Positions 1-6,325 of a stretch of 8,181 bases of DNA are shown here, piece by piece; position 1 is the first letter of the stretch; the number at the start of each line of letters is the position of its first letter. The notes below the pieces were generated by a model, which was given only the letters and a program-made list of their open reading frames with translations, searched no databases and was not told where the DNA came from. The stretch is from the NCBI GenBank assembly GCA_020846515.1, contig JADLDX010000986.1, positions 1 to 8,181 of the forward strand, written 5' to 3'. This stretch comes from Pirellulaceae bacterium (GTDB lineage: Bacteria; Planctomycetota; Planctomycetia; Pirellulales; Pirellulaceae). The position numbers and the translations under genes were made by a program.

Positions 1-738
1 GTCGGTAACGGGCTGACTAAAGCGGATAAAGATTCGCGGTTGGCTGAAATTGTGGGGTGGCTTGGCTTGGACGGCATGCTTAAGCGATTGCCGACCGAAC
101 TGTCGGGCGGACAATTGCAACGGGTGGCGTTGGGTAAGACGCTGATGGCGCGACCTAAATTACTGCTGCTAGACGAGCCGTTTTCGCAATTGGATGTGCG
201 ATTGGCCGAGCAGATGCGCAGGTTATTGAACGAATGCCATGCTCGCTACGGCATGACTCAGGTGATGGTAACCCATCAGCCGCTGGACGCACTTTGTTGC
301 GTCGACAAGCTGGCGGTACTCGATCGAGGCAAACTGGTGCATTTCGATACGCCGGACAACATTCGACAGCAGCCTAAAACGCTGTTTGCTGCGGAGCTGA
401 CTAGCCCTTGTGGACTGAACGTCTTGCCGTCGGCTGCCTTACCGGGAATGGGTTTTGATCTCCAGGCGAAGCTCGCCTTTCGGCCGGAAGCGGTGCGCGT
501 GAGCGATGCCCAGGCTGTAGCGCCAGCGCAGCCTAGCGTGCCTTTTAAGTGTCGACTTGGGGCAATAAAAGATCTGGGCATAGTCAAGTTGCGCGAGGCG
601 TATGTGGACGAGCATAAAATCTTGATGGTTTGCGCCTCGGCGGTCTCAGAACCTGCTTTGGGTGCATTGCAGGCTATCGAAGGCGACCAGCTCCAGTGCT
701 GGATAAGCCGGGCGGACTTGATGGTTTTTGCCGAATAG
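1..738 (+). CDS. ABC transporter ATP-binding protein, MalK/PotA/CysA type (5' end outside window)
   Basis: This is the ATPase subunit of an import-type ABC transporter, acting at the inner face of the membrane with permease partners that are not in the window. The frame is open from base 1, so the Walker A half is missing. What remains shows the signature LSGGQLQRVALGKTL (from base 100), Walker B LLLLDEPFSQLD (Asp/Glu codons at 172-177) and the H-loop His at 274-276 in VMVTHQ. After the nucleotide-binding domain there is about a 100-residue C-terminal extension with an FRPEAVRV segment (about 472-500). This resembles the FRPE motif of the TOBE-like regulatory domain of MalK, UgpC, PotA and CysA proteins. 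A TTG at 40 could be read as a start, but it would cut the domain, so the gene is called as partial. The substrate cannot be told: family members carry sugars, polyamines, sulfate or metals. The next gene is 203 bp away on the same strand and functionally unrelated. Confidence 0.93.
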   Translation, partial: VGNGLTKADKDSRLAEIVGWLGLDGMLKRLPTELSGGQLQRVALGKTLMARPKLLLLDEPFSQLDVRLAEQMRRLLNECHARYGMTQVMVTHQPLDALCCVDKLAVLDRGKLVHFDTPDNIRQQPKTLFAAELTSPCGLNVLPSAALPGMGFDLQAKLAFRPEAVRVSDAQAVAPAQPSVPFKCRLGAIKDLGIVKLREAYVDEHKILMVCASAVSEPALGALQAIEGDQLQCWISRADLMVFAE

Positions 739-770
739 CGTGCCAGAGTTCAAAAATCGTGTGGTAAGAC

Positions 771-800
771 TTGTCGCACACACGCGAATCAGCATATAAA
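771..800 (+). promoter_or_regulatory. candidate sigma-70-type promoter before the Fe-S carrier gene
   Basis: TTGTCG (771-776) and TATAAA (795-800) are separated by 18 bp in the 203-bp gap before the A-type carrier gene. The -10 box is a good match and the -35 box is fair. A 6-bp inverted repeat, CGTGTG (758-763) and CACACG (779-784), overlaps the -35 region and could be an operator or a chance match. The call rests on sequence similarity alone, and planctomycete promoter consensus is poorly defined. Confidence 0.25.
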
Positions 801-929
801 GTAGGTATAGTTGATGTGTGGCAATTGTGGCTTCCATCATGAAGCGTCGTCTTCAAACCGAGTGTTCAACAGCCTGTTGCGTTGCGAGACACCCAGTTCT
901 TGCTCGATACAGGTCACTTCAAAAGCATT

Positions 930-933
930 GAGG
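930..933 (+). promoter_or_regulatory. ribosome binding site deciding the start of the A-type carrier
   Basis: GAGG lies 8 bases before the ATG at 942. It supports that ATG over an in-frame TTG at 882, which would add 20 residues with no resemblance to the family. Confidence 0.5.
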
Positions 934-941
934 TTCATTCC

Positions 942-1274
942 ATGGCTTTAATCTTGACTGAGAATGCAGCGAACCAAGTTAGGAAATTCCAGGAAGAGCA
1001 TCAGTTTCCGACCGATGCCTTTCTGCGGATCGGCTTGGTAGCTGGTGGTTGCAGCGGCTTCAGCTACTCGCTGGCCTTTGACGACAAGTTCGATGAAGAA
1101 AAAGATTCAAAATTCGAACAGCATGGCGTGGCCATCGTCGTGGACAAGAAGAGTGCGCTCTACCTGGACGGCACCACCGTCGACTGGCATGAGCGAATCG
1201 ATCGCCAAGGTTTCAGCTTTGAAAATCCCCAGGCCCGTAAGTCTTGCGGTTGCGGAAGTTCGTTCTCCGTATAG
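942..1274 (+). CDS. A-type iron-sulfur cluster carrier (HesB/IscA/ErpA family)
   Basis: This is a small cytosolic protein of 110 residues that carries an Fe-S cluster, or iron, from the assembly scaffold to apo-proteins. It has the three conserved cysteines of the family: Cys37 in GGCSGFSY, and Cys102 and Cys104 in the C-terminal SCGCGSSF. The length fits the usual 105-120 residues. The ATG at 942 is chosen because it has a GAGG ribosome binding site and gives the family's normal N-terminus (LTENAANQVRKF). The frame stays open further upstream to a TTG at 882. No isc or suf genes are adjacent, so this is a stand-alone carrier. IscA, ErpA and SufA cannot be separated from sequence alone. The lipid kinase gene follows after 34 bp and may be co-transcribed. 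Confidence 0.95.
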   Translation: MALILTENAANQVRKFQEEHQFPTDAFLRIGLVAGGCSGFSYSLAFDDKFDEEKDSKFEQHGVAIVVDKKSALYLDGTTVDWHERIDRQGFSFENPQARKSCGCGSSFSV

Positions 1275-1308
1275 CGAAAATCATCATCCTTTCGTTGCTT
1301 GACTTGGC

Positions 1309-2295
1309 TTGAACGCATCCTCGCACGTCCTGATTGCCGCCAATCCCAAATCGGGGGCTTCGTCAGGACGCGCCATGGTCGGCGACCTTCGGAACTCACT
1401 TGCAGATCGAGGCTTTGTGGCCGAGATCTGCGATTCTCTCCCCGCTGTGGCTAGTCGAAGCCACCAGTTGAGCCAGAGCGGTCAGTTAAGAGCAGTCGTG
1501 GCCGCAGGCGGCGACGGCACTGCTGCTGCGGTTGTCAATTTGATTCCACATTCAGTCCCCATGGCCCTACTGCCATTGGGAACCGAGAATCTTTTGGCCA
1601 AACATTTGGGGGTGACTCGCGACGTGCGCGCCGCCACGGAGCACATCGTCGCTGGGAAGACCAGGCAATTAGATGCCGGTTGCGCCAATGGGCGACTGTT
1701 CCTGGTCATGCTCGGCTGCGGCTTTGATGCCGAAGTCGTCGCGCAAATGCATCAGATACGTCGAGGACACATCAATCGTTTGTCGTATGCCAAACCAATC
1801 TGGCAGTCGATACGTAGTTATAACTATCCGATAATTGATGTGCATTTGGAGAACTCGTTAGTTGAGACAGCGGCGTCCCCCACAGACTTGGCTAAGCCAG
1901 TGGAGTCCCTCGCGCAGTCAGAAAACTCTGCGCCGCTGGGCGTAGGCCAGGCGCCGACCGCGCTAGTGACTAGTTTTTCAACCGCCTGGCTTTTCGCATT
2001 CAACTTGCCTCGGTATGCTGCCGATTTGCGGTTTTGCCCCCAGGCGATTGGTGATGATGGTCTGCTGGACGTGTGCGCGTTTACCCAAGCTGGACTGTGG
2101 CGTGGACTGGGCTACTTGTCGCAGTTGTGGTTGGGGCGGCACCAGCAAATGAAGAGTTTTCGCCACTTGGCGGTTCAACGATTTCGGTTGAGTTCCGACG
2201 GCCGAGTGCCCTATCAAGTGGACGGCGATCCAGGTGGAGTTTTGCCGTTGGAAGTTGAAGTGTTGCCCAAGCGACTTACGCTGCTGTGCACCTAG
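1309..2295 (+). CDS. diacylglycerol/sphingosine kinase-family lipid kinase (DgkB/YegS/LCB5 type)
   Basis: This 328-residue protein belongs to the diacylglycerol kinase catalytic-domain family, which phosphorylates a lipid hydroxyl with ATP at the membrane surface. Visible motifs are ANPKSG (residues 11-16, start of the nucleotide-binding lobe), the AAGGDGT signature (65-71), LPLGTEN (88-94), a C-terminal-lobe DDGLLDV (from 249) and VDGDP near the end. The likely start is TTG at 1309: a stop codon at 1300-1302 closes the frame just upstream, and the next ATG (1375) would remove the ANPKSG strand. No Shine-Dalgarno sequence is seen, so this start is inferred. A stretch of about 30 residues (roughly 184-216), rich in Ala, Ser, Pro and Glu, looks like a linker insertion between strands of the C-terminal lobe. 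The true substrate (diacylglycerol, a long-chain base or another lipid) is unknown. It lies 34 bp after the Fe-S carrier and 90 bp before kdsA. Confidence 0.88.
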   Translation: MNASSHVLIAANPKSGASSGRAMVGDLRNSLADRGFVAEICDSLPAVASRSHQLSQSGQLRAVVAAGGDGTAAAVVNLIPHSVPMALLPLGTENLLAKHLGVTRDVRAATEHIVAGKTRQLDAGCANGRLFLVMLGCGFDAEVVAQMHQIRRGHINRLSYAKPIWQSIRSYNYPIIDVHLENSLVETAASPTDLAKPVESLAQSENSAPLGVGQAPTALVTSFSTAWLFAFNLPRYAADLRFCPQAIGDDGLLDVCAFTQAGLWRGLGYLSQLWLGRHQQMKSFRHLAVQRFRLSSDGRVPYQVDGDPGGVLPLEVEVLPKRLTLLCT

Positions 2296-2385
2296 ACGAG
2301 ACCGCGACGGGGTGAAGTTACTACAGCGACTGTTCTAGGAACGACCAATTATTATTGTCCTCTACGCAGCAGACTCAGCAGCGAT

Positions 2386-3240
2386 ATGGAATACGCGGTG
2401 ACAAATAAAGCGACTTTAGGAGTGGTCGAAATTGGCGGGCTGCACTGTGGCTCAGGTCAACCTTTGTTGCTGATTTTAGGTCCCTGTGTCATTCAGTCGC
2501 GCGATCTAACGCTGAGCATTGCAGAGCAACTGCGCAGTATGTGTAGTCAGTTGCAGATGCCGCTGGTGTTCAAGGCCTCGTTTGACAAAGCCAACCGCAC
2601 TAGTCGCAGTGGCTATCGCGGATTGGGGATTGATGCCGGCTTGAGAATTCTTGAGGAAGTGCGGCGCGACGTGGGGCTGCCCACCGTGACGGACGTGCAC
2701 TTGCCCCAGCAGGCAAACGCTGTCGCTGAAGTGTGCGATCTGTTGCAGATACCGGCCTTCCTGGCTCGTCAAACCGATTTGCTTGAAGCGGCCGCCGCGA
2801 CAGGACGTCCACTGAATGTAAAGAAGGGCCAGTTTATGGCTCCGCTCGATATGCAATATGTATTAGACAAAGTCTATGCGGCTGGCCAAGGTGGTTGTTT
2901 GTTGTGTGAGCGTGGAACGTTTTTTGGCTATGGCCGATTGGTCAATGACATGCAGGCGCTGCCGCTCATGCGTGGCTTAGGCGCGCCAGTGATATTTGAT
3001 GCAACCCATTCGGTGCAACAACCCGGTGGACTGGGTGGTGCAACCGGTGGCAATCGAGCTATGGTCGAACCACTGGCGCGGGCTGCAGTGGCCACTGGCA
3101 TCGACGGACTGTTTCTGGAAACACACCCTGATCCCGACACCTCGCCCAGCGATGGCGCCAATATGGTACCGCTGGACGCCCTGCCTCATCTACTGAACCG
3201 AATTAAAGCCTTGTCAGAATTGGTGCGTTCATGGCCGTAG
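2386..3240 (+). CDS. kdsA: 3-deoxy-8-phosphooctulonate synthase (KDO-8-P synthase), metal-dependent class
   Basis: This cytosolic enzyme condenses phosphoenolpyruvate with arabinose-5-phosphate to KDO-8-phosphate, the committed step to Kdo for lipopolysaccharide. At 284 residues it has the normal length. Diagnostic motifs are [11 protein letters not shown] (63-73), TDVH (102-105), [12 protein letters not shown] (125-136), [10 protein letters not shown] (144-153), [11 protein letters not shown] (175-185), [12 protein letters not shown] (204-215) and LETHPDPD (244-251). The residue set Cys34, His208, Glu245 and Asp256 matches the metal ligands Cys11, His185, Glu222 and Asp233 known from the Aquifex enzyme, with identical spacing. 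E. coli KdsA has Asn in place of the Cys and needs no metal. ATG at 2386 is used as the start. An in-frame GTG at 2398 is possible, and neither has a strong ribosome binding site. The last 10 bases overlap the next gene, which suggests translational coupling. Confidence 0.95.
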   Translation: MEYAVTNKATLGVVEIGGLHCGSGQPLLLILGPCVIQSRDLTLSIAEQLRSMCSQLQMPLVFKASFDKANRTSRSGYRGLGIDAGLRILEEVRRDVGLPTVTDVHLPQQANAVAEVCDLLQIPAFLARQTDLLEAAAATGRPLNVKKGQFMAPLDMQYVLDKVYAAGQGGCLLCERGTFFGYGRLVNDMQALPLMRGLGAPVIFDATHSVQQPGGLGGATGGNRAMVEPLARAAVATGIDGLFLETHPDPDTSPSDGANMVPLDALPHLLNRIKALSELVRSWP

Positions 3241-4952
3241 CCTCATACCGAAACTCGATCATTTGCCTAAGTAGTCTGTGTGCCATTACCGCGATCATGA
3301 TCGTTGGTTGTGATGACAACAGTCAGGACCGAACGCGACGTACCGAACAGGCGCTCAATTCGGCTAGGACGAAAAGTGACGCGTTGAACGATGTGACACG
3401 TTACCTATCCCAGATGACACCGCTCAATCGAACCAAGGTTGAAATGGAGGTGCAGCTGCATTTAAACAAGTGGTGGCAGACCGCGGATAAGAGTGAGCGT
3501 TCAAAGATTAGTGCGGATCTGATCGATGGCGTGCCGCCGGACTTGCGCAGTCAGACTGAGTTCGCATTGGCCAACGAAACTCAGTTTAATGTATGGGATG
3601 TGGAGTACTTGTATCAGTGTCGGCTGTATCGGCAACTGTCGACTTGGATTGTGGAACGACCGCTCAAGGATTCGCTGTTATTGGGTTGGTTGGACGAGCA
3701 GAGCAAGACATTGCCGCCCGAGAAGTTCGCTCAACTGGAACAAGCATTTAAGCTGTTTGACTGGAGTGTTCGCAACATAATCTTGCAGGGTTCGGCCAAG
3801 GATGTGGAGACGCTGGTCGACGATCCACGCAAGCCGATTGTCGATAGTGGTACTGGATACAAGTACCTGCCGTGGCAGACCATATTGTACGCGCGAGGAG
3901 ACTTTGTTGAGCGTGGTCGAACCTTTACGGCGTTGGCACAGCAACGCGAATTGCAGACGTGCTGGTTAGCTTTGCGTTTGCCGTCCAGTCCGGCGGCTAA
4001 ACTCTGGACCATTGGAGTCTGGGTAGGCGACGATTGTTATCTGTTTGAACCGAAACTTGGCTTGCCCATTTTGGATCCGGAGACGGCTACTCCGGCTACT
4101 TTGGCTCAGGTGCAGAAGGATGAGCGTATTCTGAGACGTTTGGATGTCCCTGGTCGGTTCGACTACGCCGTAAATCCTGGCGATGCCGCCAAGGTGGAGT
4201 TCTTATTGGAGATTGAACCTAGTGCGGCCACCGATCGCATGGCCGTGTTGCAAGGTTCACTGACCGGTGAAGATCGCTTGTGGTTGCAGCCGGATTGGGC
4301 ACCGCTGAAAGAGAAAATTCAGCGACTGTATCCACAATCCCCGGTGGCCCTGTGGCAAGTGCCATGGCTGGCACGGTTGTTTGCGATCGACGTACGTGAT
4401 CGTCTGCAAATGAACTCGCCGTTTACAGCCCAATACATTATCGAGCATGCCGTATGGTACATGGAGACTCCGGCCGCATTGGCTCGCCTGAAACATCTAT
4501 CGGGTCAATTCGAAAACACGTTCGATGAACGCGGCGCGCTAGCCACTTACATGGATTGCCGACTGCCCGATGAAGTCATCGATCGACTGCCGGAAGATCC
4601 CGATGCGCAAAAGGAATTAGCCATTCCGCGTTTGTCCGCCGAATCGATGGATGAGTATAAGAGTCGATTGCAGCAATTGCAGATCGTGTTTCGTCAAGCG
4701 AAGTTAGATGCCAGCTTTCTGTTGGGGCAATTGCATTATGAATTGGGCAACTATGCTGACGTAGAAGGTTGGATGGCCAAGCGGACCATTGGTAATCCCA
4801 CCGCCGCCAAATGGCATGCCGCAGCACGTTATACTTTGGCCCGCGCCTATCAGCAGACAGGCAAAATAAGTGAAGCGATCGCCGCACTCAATGAAGATGA
4901 AAGCCCGATGGAAGCCGGCAATCGTTTGCGCGTCCGCTACTTGTCTCGCTGA
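3231..4952 (+). CDS. exported lipoprotein with transglutaminase-like core and C-terminal TPR-like helices; function unknown
   Basis: This is a 573-residue protein. The N-terminus has a hydrophobic stretch (about 9-26) ending in the lipobox IVGC with Cys27, so it is probably a lipid-anchored envelope protein. A following Asp (residue 28) could favour inner-membrane retention by the E. coli rule, which may not hold here. Residues about 206-285 (containing [19 protein letters not shown] and [11 protein letters not shown]) resemble a core seen in planctomycete proteins of transglutaminase-like fold. However, the expected catalytic Cys and His appear to be replaced, which is an inference from memory of the family. 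The C-terminus (about 485-570) reads as helical pairs of TPR type ([38 protein letters not shown]). The ATG at 3231 lies inside the end of kdsA (ATGGCCGTAG) and is supported by the signal peptide. Co-translation with kdsA hints at an envelope role, but no function can be assigned. Confidence 0.85.
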   Translation: MAVASYRNSIICLSSLCAITAIMIVGCDDNSQDRTRRTEQALNSARTKSDALNDVTRYLSQMTPLNRTKVEMEVQLHLNKWWQTADKSERSKISADLIDGVPPDLRSQTEFALANETQFNVWDVEYLYQCRLYRQLSTWIVERPLKDSLLLGWLDEQSKTLPPEKFAQLEQAFKLFDWSVRNIILQGSAKDVETLVDDPRKPIVDSGTGYKYLPWQTILYARGDFVERGRTFTALAQQRELQTCWLALRLPSSPAAKLWTIGVWVGDDCYLFEPKLGLPILDPETATPATLAQVQKDERILRRLDVPGRFDYAVNPGDAAKVEFLLEIEPSAATDRMAVLQGSLTGEDRLWLQPDWAPLKEKIQRLYPQSPVALWQVPWLARLFAIDVRDRLQMNSPFTAQYIIEHAVWYMETPAALARLKHLSGQFENTFDERGALATYMDCRLPDEVIDRLPEDPDAQKELAIPRLSAESMDEYKSRLQQLQIVFRQAKLDASFLLGQLHYELGNYADVEGWMAKRTIGNPTAAKWHAAARYTLARAYQQTGKISEAIAALNEDESPMEAGNRLRVRYLSR

Positions 4953-4954
4953 CA

Positions 4955-4969
4955 CAACTGGGGCAGTTG
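4955..4969. terminator. small hairpin just after the lipoprotein stop, possible weak terminator
   Basis: A perfect 6-bp stem, CAACTG (4955-4960) and CAGTTG (4964-4969) with a GGG loop, begins two bases after the TGA at 4950-4952, in the gap between convergent genes. No run of T follows on either strand, so it is not a textbook intrinsic terminator. It may protect mRNA ends, help termination, or be chance. Confidence 0.25.
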
Positions 4970-4982
4970 AAGTAGCCTGGGT

Positions 4983-5012
4983 CGAACTGGATAGCGACGA
5001 ACTGGATAGGGA
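4983..5012. repeat. 15-bp direct tandem duplication in the convergent gap
   Basis: Two adjacent 15-bp units, CGAACTGGATAGCGA (4983-4997) and CGAACTGGATAGGGA (4998-5012), differ at one position. A truncated third copy begins with CGAA at 5013. The repeat is non-coding, between the lipoprotein stop and the cheX-like stop. It looks like a replication-slippage duplication. Confidence 0.7.
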
Positions 5013-5035
5013 CGAATCGAAAGCTCGCCGTCAGG

Positions 5036-5620
5036 CTATTCGCACATCCCCATGGTGATGCTCAGAGCTCCATGCTCGCATTCAAAGCCGATCTGGGCAA
5101 TTTTCAGCCCGGACTCAAACGCTACCCGGCTGGAGCCAGCCACTACCGTGGGCAATCCCAGGACCAGACCTTCGACCGCCAAACGTTCTTTGGCATTGCC
5201 GCAGATCATGTTCGTCAACTCGCCCGCCAGGTCAATCACGTCGGCATCCACGCCGGTTGGTCGTGAGCCCAGGAAAGCGTCTGCCACGCTAAAAGCCAGG
5301 TTTTCGGACAGGCCCACAACGACGGTGGCCTTGAGATTGCCCGAGATGCTAATGATTCCGGTTAAATCACGCCCGATCCGATTGACCGGCGAGTATTCGA
5401 CGCTCGTTCGCGTCATTTGCCAGCCACACATGGTCTCGAACAGACCGAGGGTACTGTGGGTGAGTGCATCGATGATTCGCTGCTGGTTTTCCGTCGCGGC
5501 GTCATTGACGTGGACGATCATACGTCGCTGAGACTTGCGATGGATGCGCGCCAGGACCTCGTCGGCGAGTTTGTCGGATACCGTAAGCATGAGATGGTCT
5601 TCGTCGAAGGATCGCGCCAC
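5036..5620 (-). CDS. cheX: CheX-like chemotaxis protein (CheC/CheX/FliY-family CheY-P phosphatase)
   Basis: Members of this family dephosphorylate CheY-P in the cytosol. The key pattern is present: D-x3-E-x2-N at Asp130, Glu134 and Asn137 (DLAGELTNMICG), followed by a Pro at 157. Glu and Asn are the catalytic pair in CheC and CheX. Only one such motif is seen, as in CheX, where CheC usually has two. The hydrophobic ISISGNLKATVVVGL strand and the AFLG helix end before it also fit. The frame opens with GTG at 5620, giving 194 residues. CheX proteins are usually about 155-160 residues, and the conserved region begins near residue 39, so ATG at 5590 (residue 11) or 5521 (residue 34) could be the true start. 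No ribosome binding site decides between them. The gene lies 72 bp downstream of cheY on the same strand, presumably as an operon, and converges with the lipoprotein gene. Confidence 0.85.
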   Translation of the reverse strand: MARSFDEDHLMLTVSDKLADEVLARIHRKSQRRMIVHVNDAATENQQRIIDALTHSTLGLFETMCGWQMTRTSVEYSPVNRIGRDLTGIISISGNLKATVVVGLSENLAFSVADAFLGSRPTGVDADVIDLAGELTNMICGNAKERLAVEGLVLGLPTVVAGSSRVAFESGLKIAQIGFECEHGALSITMGMCE

Positions 5621-5692
5621 AGAGTGCCAGGTAAAATCGACCAGATTTGGGACTTAGCCTCAATCCCGAATCGGATGTCGACGTTCCCTGCA

Positions 5693-6052
5693 CTAGACCG
5701 CAATGTATTTGTCCAGCTTTTCGCGCAGCTCGTCGGAATCGAATGGCTTGCACAGATAATCAGTAACGCCTGCTTGAATGGCTTCTACGACCTTGGCCTT
5801 TTCGGCTTCGGTTGTCACCATAATCACAGGTACTTCTGAGCCAGATTCACGAATCTTTTTGAGAAACTCTAAGCCACTAACGTTGGGCATATTCCAGTCA
5901 GTCAACACCAAATCGATCAATTCGGCTTGCATAGCTTCCCAACCTTCGGCGCCGTCAGCCGCCTCAACCACATCGGTAATGCCAACCGTCTGTAGCGAGC
6001 GAATAATGATTTTTCGCATGACGCCCGAGTCATCTGCAACCAGAACTTTCAC
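5693..6052 (-). CDS. cheY: single-domain response regulator, CheY-like
   Basis: This 119-residue stand-alone receiver domain accepts a phosphoryl group from a histidine kinase and acts by protein contact, having no DNA-binding or enzymatic output domain. All receiver landmarks are visible: acidic pair Asp7-Asp8 (VLVADDSG), phospho-acceptor Asp52 (LVLTDWNMP), Thr80 (MVTTEAE), Tyr99 at the usual switch aromatic position, and Lys102 (CKPF). The chosen start is GTG at 6052, giving MKVLVADDS, the classical CheY N-terminus, with GGGG (6060-6063) 7 bases upstream as the ribosome binding site. A GTG at 6058 (two residues longer) and a TTG at 6082 (ten longer) are in frame but less likely. Its partner downstream is the CheX-like phosphatase. 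No CheA, CheW or receptor gene is in the window, so the cognate kinase is elsewhere. The output may be motility or another Che-type pathway. Confidence 0.95.
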   Translation of the reverse strand: MKVLVADDSGVMRKIIIRSLQTVGITDVVEAADGAEGWEAMQAELIDLVLTDWNMPNVSGLEFLKKIRESGSEVPVIMVTTEAEKAKVVEAIQAGVTDYLCKPFDSDELREKLDKYIAV

Positions 6053-6059
6053 AATCACA

Positions 6060-6063
6060 CCCC
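6060..6063 (-). promoter_or_regulatory. ribosome binding site deciding the cheY start
   Basis: GGGG on the minus strand lies 7 bases before the GTG at 6052 but only 1 base before the GTG at 6058, which favours the shorter 119-residue CheY. Confidence 0.45.
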
Positions 6064-6107
6064 ATCGCTTGTATTGCCGCAAGGCTGCCCCAAAACACTT
6101 CGATGAA

Positions 6108-6134
6108 ATGTTAGTCAGTTCCTGACTGTGTCAA
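6108..6134 (-). promoter_or_regulatory. candidate promoter for the cheY-cheX operon
   Basis: On the minus strand a perfect TTGACA (6134-6129) is followed after 15 bp by TAACAT (6113-6108), which has four of six -10 consensus bases. The spacer is short for a sigma-70 promoter. ACATTT at 17 bp spacing is an alternative but poorer -10. Position and direction suit cheY, about 55 bases upstream of its start. The spacer contains most of a perfect inverted repeat, which makes regulation plausible. Confidence 0.35.
6113..6127. promoter_or_regulatory. perfect inverted repeat inside the cheY promoter region, possible operator
   Basis: AGTCAG (6113-6118), a TTC centre, then CTGACT (6122-6127) form a perfect 6-bp dyad located between the candidate -35 and -10 boxes of the cheY promoter. 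It also lies 14 bases upstream of the -35 box of the divergent promoter. It could bind a dimeric regulator or fold as a hairpin. No known regulator is recognised. Confidence 0.3.
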
Positions 6135-6141
6135 GAAAAAT

Positions 6142-6170
6142 TTGGAACTTGCCTTCAGAGACTGTATAAG
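6142..6170 (+). promoter_or_regulatory. candidate promoter for the caspase-like gene
   Basis: TTGGAA (6142-6147) and TATAAG (6165-6170) are separated by exactly 17 bp and point toward the gene starting at 6326. This would give an untranslated leader of about 150 bases. The leader contains GCCC-TTTT-GGGC (6291-6302) and an outer TCCGC/GCGGA pairing (6272-6276 with 6304-6308) just before the ribosome binding site. Confidence 0.35.
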
Positions 6171-6315
6171 CCGCCGGGCAATTTTCATTACAATCGATTT
6201 GTTTGCCACGCTAAGACCGATTGAATCGTCGCAATGTGAACATGACGCTCGAAATGACGCCCGACCGCTGATCCGCGTCCCAAGGCAGTGGCCCTTTTGG
6301 GCAGCGGACCTCGCT

Positions 6316-6319
6316 GGAG
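6316..6319 (+). promoter_or_regulatory. ribosome binding site of the caspase-like gene
   Basis: GGAG lies 6 bases before the ATG at 6326. It is one of the few clear Shine-Dalgarno sequences in the window, and it fixes the start of the secreted protein. Confidence 0.6.
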
Positions 6320-6325
6320 TTAAAT

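Noticed and set aside
882..941. 20-residue N-terminal extension of the A-type carrier from a TTG
   Set aside because: The ATG at 942 has a GAGG ribosome binding site and gives the normal family N-terminus. The extension does not resemble the family.
4156..4176. GGTTCGACTAC resembling a tRNA T-arm
   Set aside because: No matching acceptor, anticodon or D-arm pairing surrounds it, and it lies inside the lipoprotein coding sequence.
5052..5531. 159-residue open frame on the + strand
   Set aside because: It lies wholly antisense to the CheX-like gene, whose product has clear family motifs. Its own translation has no recognisable features.
5417..5839. 140-residue open frame on the + strand spanning the cheX-cheY junction
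   Set aside because: It is antisense to both the cheX 5' part and the cheY 3' part, and no domain is seen. It is a shadow of codon bias.
6053..6082. Longer CheY beginning at TTG 6082 (MRQYKRWG...)
   Set aside because: Receiver domains begin directly with the KVLVADD strand, and the GGGG ribosome binding site fits GTG 6052.
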